This document shows, in pieces, positions 38,036-50,106 of a stretch of 64,000 nucleotides of DNA (the first letter of the stretch is position 1; every line of letters starts with the position of its first letter). Where the stretch lies: NCBI GenBank assembly GCA_025200525.1, contig JANUSC010000373.1:124001-188000 (forward strand), given 5' to 3'. The notes under the pieces were generated by a model that saw only the letters and a program-made list of their open reading frames with translations, searched no databases and had not been told where the DNA came from. This DNA comes from Camellia lanceoleosa. Its lineage: Eukaryota; Streptophyta; Magnoliopsida; Ericales; Theaceae. The position numbers and the translations under genes were made by a program.

Positions 38036-39178
38036 TGATTTTAAACGCGGCATATAATGCCAACAACAACCATGCAACAAGGCATAACCAACATGTGTAC
38101 CACATACACATAACCAACAAGAATCTAACAACGTGTTAAAGTAGATGAACACATAGGTGTAATGCATACACGACAATTCAACACAACCACGTCATCCTCC
38201 ACCGATGAGCAAGGACAAAACCTCTAGATGCATGTATATTGTACATCTATTAACAGATTCAATTATCATGAGATCACTAACTCATCAATAATACTAACAT
38301 GGTAGTATAAGATACAACAATCCAACATTCATACTCATTTCAAAGTACTTTTCCCATTCCCCAAAACCAATCCCACTTCCTTTTATTTTCATTAAAACCA
38401 ACTTCACCCCTTTTGTTTCATTAAAACCGCTTTCATTCCTTTTGTTTTCACAAAATCAATTCCAAGGACAATAAAGCCATAACTCAATTTAATCCACTAC
38501 ATTCTTTTCAAAGCCATTCCAATTTGATTATACAAATTAATTCATAATCACTAAATTAGGGTTTTCCTCCCTCTTTCTCAATATTGATCAAAAGGGCTCA
38601 ATCATCTACAACAAACAACAATAGCTTCATTTATAACCCAAAATACCTAAGTATTTACCCAAAGATCAAAACCCCTTTATTAAGTTATTAAATCAAATAA
38701 ATATTAGGGTTTCCTCTCCTTTCAACAACAACAAGCTAATTAATACTCCAATTAGCCCCAAAACACAACTAATGATAATAAACCTAAATCCAACAACTAA
38801 TCCAAAGTTCAACCTCATGAGTTTCCACAAAATCCAACATGATATAGTTTTCATGCAATACAAAAATTACTACATGTCTATCTATAGACGGAGTATTGAA
38901 AAAGAACAAGGAGAATCCCTACCTCAAATGGAGAAGACGACCCGAAATCAAGGTGCTCCAAATCCCAAATTTCTTGGATCAAAACGAAGCCCTCGACGAT
39001 CAACACACTTCTTACAAAGGCCCAAGGTGAGGAAAACACTCTAACTAGATCAATCCTAAGAGAGAAGTTAGGTTTTAGAGTAAGGTGCTCTCCAATGGAG
39101 GTTTTGAAAAAGTAAGAGAGAGAAAGGAAATCAAAAAGTGATCCAAAAAGCTACATCTCGAACTGATATACACGACGC

Positions 39179-39375
39179 CCCGCTCGAGCGTGGAAACCCC
39201 CGCTCGAGCGCCACTCACAGACTTCCGCTCGAGTGGCCAATCCCCTGCTCGAGCGCCGGATACGCACTTCCAGCACTTTTGCAGAACCAGGTCCCCACTC
39301 GAGCGTCCAACTCCCCGCTCGAGCAAACAAGAACAACAAAGGCCCGCCGAAAGGCCAAAGGCGCCGCTCGAGGGG
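39179..39375 (-). promoter_or_regulatory. Palindrome cluster of LTR F
   Basis: About eight CTCGAG-centred words in about 200 bp, here flanked as CCCGCTCGAGCG. The core matches that in LTRs A-C although the LTR body is of another subfamily. Confidence 0.65.
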
Positions 39376-39559
39376 AAAGGCTAAAATCTGGGCAAAATTT
39401 CTAAGCTTCAAAACACAACCAACTTAATCCCAACTTGCCCAACACAACCCAAAACTCCAAAACAAAGAGTAAGGGATAGAAAAGAGGATAAGACAACAAC
39501 AAATCTACGGAACCGAGTCCGGACATACTCAATAACAATAGGGAATACCGATCGCTATA

Positions 39560-42500
39560 ATTTATCTGCTGAATTTTTTTCATATGTTCAAATTTACATT
39601 TAAGTGTTTAATTATTATTTTTTTGTCTCAGATATTAAAAAATCTTGACTATCTGCTCAATTTTTTTCCCTATCTGTGTAAATTTTTGTCTAGATTTTAT
39701 TATCGCTCAATTTTAATCGCTTATCTGCTCAAATATCGCTCCAAAATTTCTTATCTCTTCAACGAACCAAATACAATCTTCAATTTATTTTTATCTGCTC
39801 AATTTTATTATCTCAATAAATACACCAAACAGGATCTGTTGCAATCTTTCTTTCTCTCTCTCTTGTTCTTTCTCTCTATCTATTGAAATTCTTTCTCAAA
39901 TATAATCTAGTATATATATATATCTGTTCTATTTTATATTATTACTTCTACCTGCTTAATTTTTAATTTTTTTGGTTCATTTACAACTATCTCAAGGTAA
40001 TTTGTTTTATCAAACAACAACAACAAAGATCAACAACTTTAAAAAAAAAAAAAAAAGTAGGAGAAATTGGATCTGTGTGCTTAAAGAAAAAATACTGTCC
40101 ATAAGCAGCTAGATCAATGGAGTCTTCTCCTCCGATGGTCCTCTCGCAGTATTGAGTAAAATAATTTGGCGAGAAGTCTTTTTGTTTGTTTTGAAAAACG
40201 CTTTTATTTTCGATTTTACACCTTAATTTAGCAGCTTGAATTTTTTTTCTATATGTTCAAATTTACATTTAAGTATTTAATTATTATTTTTTGTCTATAT
40301 ATTCAAAAATCTTGACTATGTGGTCAATTTTTTTCCCTATCTGTGCACATTTTTGTCTAGATTTTACTATCAGTTCAATTTCCATCTATTTTCTGCTCAA
40401 ATATCTATCCAAAATTTCATATCTGTTCAACAAACCAGTGACAATCTTCAATTTATTTTTATCTCTGCTCAATTTTATTATCTCGTTGAAATACAATAAA
40501 CCAGAACTGCAATCTTTCTTTTCTCTCTCTCTCTTGTTCTTTCTCTCTTCAAGGTAATTCTTCCTCAAATATAATCCAAAGATATATATATATGTTCTAT
40601 TTTTTATTATTATTTCTATCTCGCTTAATTTTTAATTTTTTGGGTCATTTAAAACTATTTGTTGCAATTTGTTTCATCATACAACAACAACAAAGATCAA
40701 GAACTTTAAAAAAAAAATTGATCTCAGGTGCTTGAAGAAAAAACCGCCCATAAGGAGCCGGATCAATGGAGTCTTCCTCTCGATGGTCCTCTCGCAGTAT
40801 TGAGTAAAGTAATTTGGCGAGAAGTCTTTTGTTTGTTTTGAAAGACGCTTTTGTTTTCAATTTTACTCCTTAATTTAGTCATTGAATTTTTTTTTTATAT
40901 GTTCAAATTTACATTTAAGTGTTTAATCATTATTTTTTGTTTATATATTCAAAAATCTTGACTATCTGCTCAATTTTTTCCCTATCTCGTGCAAATTTTT
41001 GTCTAGATTTTATTATCGCTACATTTTAATCTCTTATTTATTCAAATACATATCCAAAATTTCTTATCTGCTCAACAAACCAAATACAATCTTCAATTTA
41101 TTTTTATCTGCTCAATTTTATTATCTGCTGAAATACACCAAACCAGATCTCTGTAATCTTTTCTTTCTCTCTCTTGTTCTTTTCTCTATCTCTGAAATTT
41201 ATCTCAAATATAAACCAAGATATATATATATATATATGTGTGTGTGTTCAATTTTTATTATTATTTCTATCTCGCTTAATTTTTAATTTTTTTGTTCATT
41301 TACAACTATCTCAAGGTAATTTCTTTCATCGCATAACAACAACAAAGATCAACATCTTTAAAAAAAAATAAAAAAGGAGAAATTGAAACTGTGTGCTTGA
41401 AGAAAAATATCGCCCATAAAGAGCCGGATCAATGGAGTCTTCCTCCGATGGTCCTCTCGCAGTATCGAGTAAAATAATTTGGTGAAAAGTCTTTTTGTTT
41501 GTTTTGAAAACGCTTTTATTTTCAATTTTACACCTTAATTTAGTCATGAATTTTTTTTTTTCTATATGTTCAAATTTACATTTATGTATTTAATTATTAT
41601 TTTTTGTCTATATATTCAAAATCTTGACTATCCGGGTCAATTTTTTTCCTATCTCGTAAATTTTTGTTCAAATTTTATTATCACTCAATTTCCATCTATT
41701 ATCTGCTCAAATATCTATCCAAAATTTCTTATCTGCTCAACAAACCACCACAATCTTCAATTTATTTTTATCTGCTCAATTTTATTATCTGCTGAAATAC
41801 ACCAAACCGGATCTGTAATCTTTCTTCCTCTCTCTCTTGTTCTTTCTCTTTCAAGGTAATTCTTTCTCAAATATAATCCAGTATATGTATATATATATAT
41901 ATATATGTTCTATTTTTTTTTATTATTTCTATCTGCTTAATTTTTAATTTTTTTTGGTTCATTTACAATTATCTGTTGCTATTTGTTTCATCATACAACA
42001 ACAACAAAGATCAAGAACTTTAAAAAAAAAATTAGATCTGTGTGATTGATGAAAAAAAACTATACATGAGGAGCTGGATCGATGGAGTCTTCTCTTCTGA
42101 TGGTCCTCTGCAGACATTGAGTAAAATAATTTGGAGAGAAGTCTTTTTGTTTGTTTTGAAAGACGTTTTGTTTTCAATTTTACTCCTTAATTAAGCTGTT
42201 GAATTTTTTCTTTATATGTTCAAATTTACATTTAAGTGTTTAATTATTATTTTTTTGTCTATATATTCAAAAATCTTGACTGTCTGTTCTATTTTTTTCC
42301 CTATCTGTGCAAATTTTTGTCTACATTTTATTATCAGTTCAATTTTAATCTTTTATTTGTTCAAATATCTATCCTAAATTTCTTATCTGTTCAACATACC
42401 AGTCACAATCTTGAATTTATTTTTATCTATTCAATTTCATTATCTGTTGAAATACACAAAACCAGGATCTGTTGCAATCTTTCTTTCTCTCTCTTGTTCT

Positions 42501-44025
42501 TTCTCTCTATTTGTTGAAATTCTTCCTCAAATATAATCCAGTATATATATATATATCTGTTCTATTTATTATTATTATTTCTATTTGCTTAATTTTTAAT
42601 TTTTTTCTGTTCATTTACAACTATCTGTTGCCATTTGTTTCATCACACAACAACAACAAAGATCAAGAACTTTAAAAAAAAAAAAAAAAAAAGAGAAATT
42701 GGATCTGTGTGCTTGAAGAAAGAAAAACTGTCCATAAGGAGCTGGATCAATGGAATCTTCTCATCTGATGGTCCTCTGCAGACATTGAGTAAAATAATTT
42801 GGAGGGAAGTCTTTTTGTTTATTTTGAAAGACGTTTTGTTTTCAATTTTAATCCTTAGTTTATCTATTGAATTTTTTTTTCTATATGTTCAAATTTACAT
42901 TTAAGTGTTTAATTATTATTTTTTTGTCTATATATTCAAAAATCTTGATTATCTGGGCAATTTTTTCCCTATCTGTGCAAATTTTTGTCAACATTTTATT
43001 ATCAATTCAATTTTAATCTATTATTTGTCCAAATATCTATCCAAAATTTCTTATCTGTTCAACAAACCAGTCACAATCTTCAATTTATTTTTATCTGTTC
43101 AATTTTATTATCTATAGAAATACAACAAACCAGGATCTGTTGCAATCTTTCTTTCTCTCTCTTTTATTCTTTCTCTCTATCTGTTGAAATTCTTCCTGAA
43201 ATATAATCCAATACATATATATATATATGTATATATCTGTTCTATTTTTTATTATTATTTCTATCTTCTTAATTTTTAAATTTTTTCGGTTCATTTACAA
43301 CTATCTGCTGTAATTTGTTTCATCATACAACAACAACAAAGATCAACAACATTAAAAAAAGTAAAATAAAATAAAATAGAAGAAATTAGATCTCAGGTGC
43401 TTGAAGAAAAAACGTCCATATGAGTCGATCAATGAAGTCTTCTCCTCGATGGTCCTCTCAGAGGCATTGAGTAAAATAATTTGAAGAGAAGTCTTTTTGT
43501 TGGTTTTGAAAGACGTTTTGTTTTCAATTTTACTCCTTAATTTAGCTGTTGAATTTTTTCTTTGTATGTTCAAATTTACATTTAAGTGTTTAATTATTAT
43601 TTTTTGTCTATATATTCAAAAATCTTGACTATCGCTCAATTTTTTTCCCTATCTGCATAAGTTTTTTTCTACATTTTTTTATCAGTTCAATTTTAATCTC
43701 TTATCTGTTCAAATATCTATCCAAAATTTCTTATCGGTTGAACAAACCAATCACAATCTTTAATTTATTTTTATCTATTCAGTTTTATTATCAGTTGAAA
43801 TACACCAAACCAGGATCTGTTGCAATCTTTCTTTCACTCTCTCTTGTTCTTTCTCTCTATCTGTTGAAATTCTTTCTCAAATATAATCTAGTACATATAT
43901 ATATATATATATATGTTCTATTTTTTATTATTATTTCTATCTGCTTAATTTTTAATTATTTTCGGTTCATTTACAATTATCTGTTGCAAATTGTTTCATC
44001 ACACAACAACAACAAAGATCAACTA

Positions 44026-44065
<40 letters not shown>

Positions 44066-46269
44066 AGAAAGAGAAATTGGATCTGTGTGCTTGATGAAAA
44101 GAAACTGTCCATAAGGAGCTGGATCAATGGAGTCTTCTCCTCCGATGGTCCTCTGCAGGCATTGAGTAAAAGAATTTGGGGAGAAGTCTTTTTGTTTGTT
44201 TTGAAAAACGTTTTGTTTTCAATTTTACTCCTTAATTTATCTGTTGAATTTTTTTTTCTATATGTTCAAATTTACATTTAAGTGCTTAATTATTATTTTT
44301 TTGTCTGTATATTCAAAAATCTTGACTATCTGTTTAATTTCTTTCTCTATCTGTGCAAATTTTTGTCTAGATTTTATTATCGCTCAATTTTAATCTCTTA
44401 TCTGCTCAAATATCTATTCAAAATTTCTTATATGTTCAACAAACCAATCACAATCATCAATTTATTTTTATCTGCTCAATTTTATTATCTATTGAAATAC
44501 ATCAAACCAGATCTTTTGCAATCTTTCTTTCTCTCTCTTGTTCTTTCTCTCTATCTGGAAATTCTTTCTCAAATATAATCCAATATATATCGTTTCTATT
44601 TTTTATTATTTTTCTATCTCGCTTAATTTTTAATTTTTTTGTTCATTTACAACTATCTCAAGGTAATTTGTTTCATCATACAATAACAACAAAGATCAAC
44701 AACTTTAAAAAAATAAAAAAGAGGAGAAATTGATCTGTGCCTCAAGAAAAAAATGTCCATAAGGAGCTGGATCAATGAAGTCTTCTCCTCGATGGTCCTC
44801 TACAGTGCATCGAGTAAAATAATTTGGAGATAAGTCTTTTGGTTGTTTTAAAAACGCTTTTGTTTTCAATTTTACTCGTAATTTATCTCTGAATTTTTTA
44901 TACGCTCAAATTTCTATTTAAGTGTTTAATTATTATTTTTTGTCTATATATTCAAAAATCTTGACTATCTGCTCATTTTTTTTTCCCTATCTGGCAAATT
45001 TTTGTCTAGATTTTATTATCGCTCAATTTTAATCTATTATCTGCTCAAATATCTATCCAAAATTTCTTAACTGCTCAACAAACCAAATGCCACAATCTTC
45101 AATTTATTTTTATCTGTTCAATTTTATTATATGTTGAAGTACACCAAACTAGGATCTTTTGCAATCTTTCTTTCACTCTCTCTTGTTCTTTCTCTCTATC
45201 TGTTGAAATTCTTCCTCAAATATAATCCAGTATATATAAATATATATATGTTCTATTTTTTTTTATTATTTCTATCAGCTTAATTTTTAATTATTTTCGG
45301 TTCATTTACAATTATCTGTTGCAATTTGTTTCATCACACAACAACAACAAAGATCAACAACTTTTTTTTTTTTTTTTAAAAGGAGAAATTGGATCTGTGT
45401 GCTTGAAGAAAAAAAAACTATCCATAAGGACATGGATCAATGGAGTCTTCTCCTCTGATGGCCCCCTACAGGCATTGAGTAATATAATTTGGTTAGAAAT
45501 CTTTTTGTTTGTTTTGAAAGACGATTTGTTTTCAATTTTACTCCTTAACTTATTGGTTGAATTTTTTTTTCTATATGTTCAAATTTACATTTAAGTGTTT
45601 AATTATTATTTTTTTGTCTATATATTCAAAAATCTTGACTATCTGTTCAATTTTTTTCCCTATCTGTGCAAATTTTTGTTTAGATTTTATTATCAGTTGT
45701 ATTTTAATCTCTTATCTGTTAAAATATCTATTCAAAATTTCTTATCAGTTCAACAAACCAGTCACAATCATCAATTTATTTTTATCTGTTCAATTTTATT
45801 ATCTCTGAAATACACCAAACCGGATCTGTAATCTTTCTTTCTCTCTCTCTTGTTCTTTCTCTCTATCTGTTGAAATTCTTTCTCAAATATAACCCAATAT
45901 ATATATATATATATATGTTCTATAATTTATTATTATTTCTATCTGCTTAATTGTTAATTTTTTTGGGTTCATTTACGACTATCTGTTGCAATTTCATCAT
46001 ACAACAACAACAAAAAAAAATTAAAAAAAAGGAGACAATGGATCTGTGTGCTTGAAGAAAAAAAAAACTGTCCATAAGGAGCTGGATTAATGGAGTCTTC
46101 TCTTCTGGTGGTCCTCTGCAGGCATTGAGTAAAATAATTTGAGGAGAAGTCTTTTTGTTTGTTTTAAAAGACGTTTTGTTTTCAATTTTACTCCGTAATT
46201 TATCTGTTGAATTTTTTTTATGTGTTCAAATTTACATTTAAGTGTTTAATTATTATTTTTTTGTCTATA
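39560..46269 (+). repeat. Satellite array block V-b, plus orientation (10 anchors)
   Basis: Anchors start at 40112, 40761, 41427, 42077, 42745, 43427, 44122, 44770, 45435 and 46085. Spacings alternate for a stretch (649, 666, 650, 668), hinting again at dimers. Altered CTG/CAG words cluster at 39.6-41.9, 43.4-43.7 and 44.4-45.1 kb. A second very long A-tract lies near 44031-44063. The MITE interrupts at 46270. No gene is present. Confidence 0.95.
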
Positions 46270-46633
46270 GCACTGTTTGGGAAGCCTCAAATGAGGCTAT
46301 TGTAGCCTGTTTTGAGAAAATAGCCAAAAAGCAACACTGTTGGCAACTTTTTCAAAAAAGAAAAAAAAAAATAGGCTCTACGCTAGACAGTGTATGTCAC
46401 AAATGAAATTGCACCATCAACGCAGAATTACCATTTTGCCCCTTTATATCAATTTAAAAATATAAAGTTAGGGATAAATCATTTTTAAATTAAAACATCA
46501 TTTCAACACACTTTCCAATACAACAACTCAACTAAAAATTCATCTCATCTTCCCAAACAAAAACTAAAATATCCTACTAAAATAGCCAAAAAGCCAAATA
46601 GCCTACTAAAATAGCCACTTCCCAAACGAGGCG
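46270..46633. mobile_element. MITE, 364 bp, PIF/Harbinger-like or hAT-like
   Basis: This non-satellite AT-rich insertion begins GCACTGTTTGGGAAG. Its far end, read on the other strand, is CGCCTCGTTTGGGAAG. The two share GTTTGGGAAG and give an imperfect inverted repeat of about 15 bp. Subterminal copies of AATAGCCAAAAAGC occur at both ends. The flanking satellite reads TCT-ATA before and ATA-TATTC after, consistent with a 3-bp ATA target duplication at 46267-46269 and 46634-46636. A 3-bp duplication favours PIF/Harbinger, but the terminal bases are not a clean family match. There is no coding capacity. Confidence 0.7.
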
Positions 46634-47381
46634 ATATATTCAAAAAATCTTGACTATCTATTCAATTTTTTTCCCTATCTGTGAATTTTTGTCTATATTT
46701 TATTATCGCTCAATTTTAATCTCTTATCTGCTCAAATATCTATCCAAAATTTATTAACCTGCTCAACAAACTAGTCACAATCTTCAATTTATTTTTATCT
46801 CTGCTCAATTTTATTATCTCTGAAATACACCAAACCAGGATCTTTTGCAATCTTTTTTCTCTCTATCTGTTGAAATTCTTCCTCAAATATAATACAGTAT
46901 ATATATATATGTATTATTTTTTATTATTATTTCTACCAGCTTAATTTTTAATTTTTTTCGGTTCATTTACAACTATCTGTTACAATTTGTTTCATCACAC
47001 AACAACAACAAAGATCAACAACTTAAAAAAAAAAAAAAGAAAAAAAAAAGAGGAGAAATTGGATCTGTGTGCTTGAAGAAAAAAAACTATCCAAAAGGAG
47101 CTGGATCAATGGAGTCTTCCTCCGATGGTCCTCTCGCAGTATTGAGTAAAATAATTTGGTGAGAAGTCTTTTGTTTGTTTTGAAAAACGTTTTGTTTTCA
47201 ATTTTACTCCTTAATTTATCTCATGAATTTTTTTTTCTATATGTTCAAATTTACATTTAAGTATTTAATTATTATTTTTTGTTTATATATTCAAAAATCT
47301 TGACTATCTGTTCAATTTTTTCCCTATCTGTGCAAATTTTTGTCTAGATTTTATTATCATTTCAATTTTAATCTCTTATCT
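46634..47381 (+). repeat. Satellite array block V-c, plus orientation
   Basis: The monomer resumes in phase after the MITE (TATATTCAAAAA), with an anchor at 47104. With the MITE and its duplication removed, the spacing to the previous anchor is about 652 bp. It ends in TATCT, the target duplication of LTR E. Confidence 0.95.
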
Positions 47382-47569
47382 TATAGTGATCCCGGTTTCC
47401 CTTTCCTTTAATTGTTATATCCGAACTTAGGTTCCGTGGAGTTGGTTGTTGTGTATATCTTGTTTACATCCTTTACTCTTTGTATTTGAGTCTTGGGTTG
47501 TGTTGGACAGGTTTGAAACAGGTTGGTTGAGCTTAGGAACCTAGACCAGTTGCCCAGATTTTGGCCTAT

Positions 47570-47795
47570 CCGCTCGAGCGGGGCCTTTGTTGTTGCTTGT
47601 CCGCTCGAGCGAGAAAATCACCCATCCAGTATTTTCTCTACAGGGTTGTCCGCTCGAGCGGGAGTTTGTGTGTGACGCTCGAGTGGGGAGTTGGACGCTC
47701 GAACGGGGACCTGGTTCTGCAAAAGTGCTGGGAGTGTATATCCGGCGCTCGAGCGGGGGTTTTGCCGCTCGAGCGGGGGTTTCCACGCTCGAACG
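47570..47795 (+). promoter_or_regulatory. Palindrome cluster of LTR E
   Basis: Eight words of the CGCTCGAGCG type in 225 bp, here mostly CCGCTCGAGCGGGG, with two damaged as CGCTCGAACG. The core is the same as in the other LTRs but the immediate flanks (GGGG and not AGCT) differ. Confidence 0.65.
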
Positions 47796-48744
47796 GGGCG
47801 ACTGGGTTAAGTCTCCGAGATCTGAGTTTTTGAATCACTTTTTCACATCCTTTTCTCTCTCTTACTTTTCCAAAACTCCATTGTTGAGCCTCTCTCTCTA
47901 GAACCTTGCCTTCTCTCTAGGTATTGATCTAGTAGGAGTGGTTTGCTCACCTTTGGCCTTTACAAAAAAGTTGTTGATCGTCGAGGGCTATCTTTTGATC
48001 CGAGAAATTTGGGATTTGGAGCATTTTCGTTTTCATCATCTTCTTCGTTGGGTGTTAACTTTTGAGGTAGGGATTCCTACTCACTCTTATGGTCTTTGAC
48101 ATAGATTTTTGGGTTGTTTTGATAAAGTGTTGAAGTTGGGTAATTTTCGGACTTAGGGTTTCAAAATGTTAAAAAAGGGTTTTGTGATTTTGAGCTCATA
48201 ATATGTGTTTGGGGTTTCAAAATGATGTTATAGTTGTTAGTTGTTGATATTTAAACCTTTGGGTTAATATTGAGAGTTGGGGGAAAAAGCTCTAATTTGT
48301 TGTACAAATTAATTGGTATAATTAATTTGGAAAAATTGTTGTTATTTGGAATTGAGTTGGAAATAATGAAATTGGCTCATTATAATGTAAAATGGTGGAG
48401 TTGGATTTATCAATCGTTCACTTTCGAAAACATTGATATTTTATCTGTTGGAGTTTTTATTATCTGTTTAGAAATAATTGTTTGGGCTACCGGTAGAGGG
48501 TAGTTTTGATTGTTGTAGACAATGCATGATGATTAGGCAAACTAAAACTAATCAATTGGATATGTCATAGAGTATGACGGTGGATAGAATACATTAACGT
48601 TATGTATTATTTGACTGTGTATATGACCTTTGTGTATATACGTTGTATGCATAGGAGGAGATAGGGGATGTACTCCACGGTTTAGGGGAAGATAGGGGAT
48701 GGACCTCTAAACCGGATGTTGTTTTGGAGAAGATAGGGGATGGA

Positions 48745-48955
48745 CTCGGACGACATTTCATATGCTTGACAAAGGAATGTGTTGATATAGCTCATATGCT
48801 TATCTACGAAAGTGTTGATATAGCTCATACGCTTATCTGTTGAAGTGTGGATACAGCTTGTATGCTTATCTGTTGAGATGTTGATATAGCTTATATGCTC
48901 ATCTATCGTAGTGTTGATATAACTAGTATGCTTATCTATTGTGGAATGGGAAATG
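48745..48955 (+). repeat. Minisatellite in LTR E (~35 bp x about 6)
   Basis: Units share GTTGATATAGCTCATATGCT and TATCTRTTG-like ends. They diverge by a few bases each. The same family occurs in LTRs B and C. Confidence 0.75.
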
Positions 48956-49512
48956 TTTAATATGAGTCGCTATCTCATGTTAGTTGTTGGCCAGGTTCTG
49001 AGCCGTTGTTGTAAATTGTGAACATGATAAGAAATGGAAAATGAAATGAAACATAGACATAGTGGTCATGTAATGGAAATGAGTTATGAATTGATGTATG
49101 GGAACTAAACATTTATCAATTGCTAATGTCTTAGTTATTGCTCATACTGTGTTTAGCATATCTCTACTGGGCGTTGGCCCACCCTATATGGGGCATTATT
49201 TTCAGGTACAGGTAGCATGCCACCTCCAAAGACATAGCTTGGATGATGATGAGAGTTGAAGACTCTTTTTGTTTATTTTGATTGTATTACATGCATATCA
49301 AGCCAAGGGCTTATTTTGTATAGAGTTAGTACTCTTCTTTTATGTAACCAAGTGTTGACTTGGAAAGTCAGAAGTCTGTAGGGCATTTGCTTTTGTTGTT
49401 AACATGTAATACTGTTGTAAGAACTACTCTGATGAATAGAAATGGTTGGTTTCTTTTATATCAATGCATGTCTAAAGTGATGGATTTTATGTATTATTTT
49501 GAGGGCGTTACA

Positions 49513-49700
49513 TATCTGTTCAAATATCTATCCAAAATTTCTTATCTGTTCAACAAACCAGTCACAATCTTCAATTTATTTTTATCTGTTCAATTTTATT
49601 ATTCTGAAATACACCAAACCAGGATTTGTTGCAATCTTTCTTTCTCTCTCTCTTGTTCTTTCTCTCTATCTGTTGATATTCTTTCTCAAATATAATCCAG

Positions 49701-49731
<31 letters not shown>

Positions 49732-50106
49732 TCTATTTTTTATTATTATTTATATCTGCTTAATTTTTAATTTTTTCGGTTCATTTACAACTACCTGGTG
49801 CAATGTGTTTCATCATACAACAACAACAAAGATCAACAACTTAAAAAAAAAAAAAAGAAAAAGAGGAGAAATTGATCTCAGGTGCTTGAAGAAAAAAAAC
49901 TGTCCATAAGGAGTTTGATCAATAGAGTCTTCTCCTCTGATGGTCCTCCGCAGGCATTGAGTAAACTAATTTGGAGAGAAGTCTTTTTGTTTGTTTTGAA
50001 AGACATTTTGTTTTCAATTTTACTCCTTAATTTATCTGTTGAATTTTTTTTTTCTATATGTTCAAATTTACATTTAAGTGTTTAATTATTATTTTTTTGT
50101 CTATAC
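49513..50106 (+). repeat. Satellite array block V-d, plus orientation
   Basis: Just under one monomer lies between solo LTRs E and G, with an anchor variant at 49918. It begins with the TATCT duplication and ends with TATAC (50102-50106), the duplication of LTR G. The (TA)n tract near 49700 is followed by TGTGTGTG. Confidence 0.95.

Larger units (their letters stand above)
36977..39559 (-). mobile_element. LTR F: gypsy-type LTR of a second subfamily, minus strand (2583 bp)
   Basis: The minus strand starts with TATAGCGATCGG (39559) and ends with GGGGTGTGACA (36977), next to the PBS. Its 5' end resembles LTRs A, B, C and E, but its 3' end (GTGTGACA, not GCGTTACA) and most of the middle differ and match LTR G. 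Palindromes lie at 39179-39375, donor-like GAG|GTAGGG at 38932 and acceptor-like TTTTTTTCAG at 37282. It carries two short tandem duplications at about 37838-38035, around GGCGCTAGCTGGAAGG and GCTCTACTAG. The right flank is plus satellite (ATTTATCTG). That flank overlaps by about 65 bp, in monomer phase, the satellite end on the other side of the element, so the insertion has been rearranged. Confidence 0.87.
47382..49512 (+). mobile_element. LTR E: solo LTR with target duplication TATCT (2131 bp)
   Basis: It starts TATAGTGATCCCGG and ends GAGGGCGTTACA. It is flanked by TATCT at 47377-47381 and 49513-49517, and the satellite reads through in phase once one copy is removed. The termini are therefore exactly TA...CA. 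No internal sequence remains, so it is a classic product of recombination between the two LTRs of one element. Palindromes lie at 47570-47795, donor-like GAG|GTAGGG at 48067, the minisatellite at 48745-48955 and acceptor-like TTTTCAG at 49205. Its 3' end matches LTR D very closely. Confidence 0.93.
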
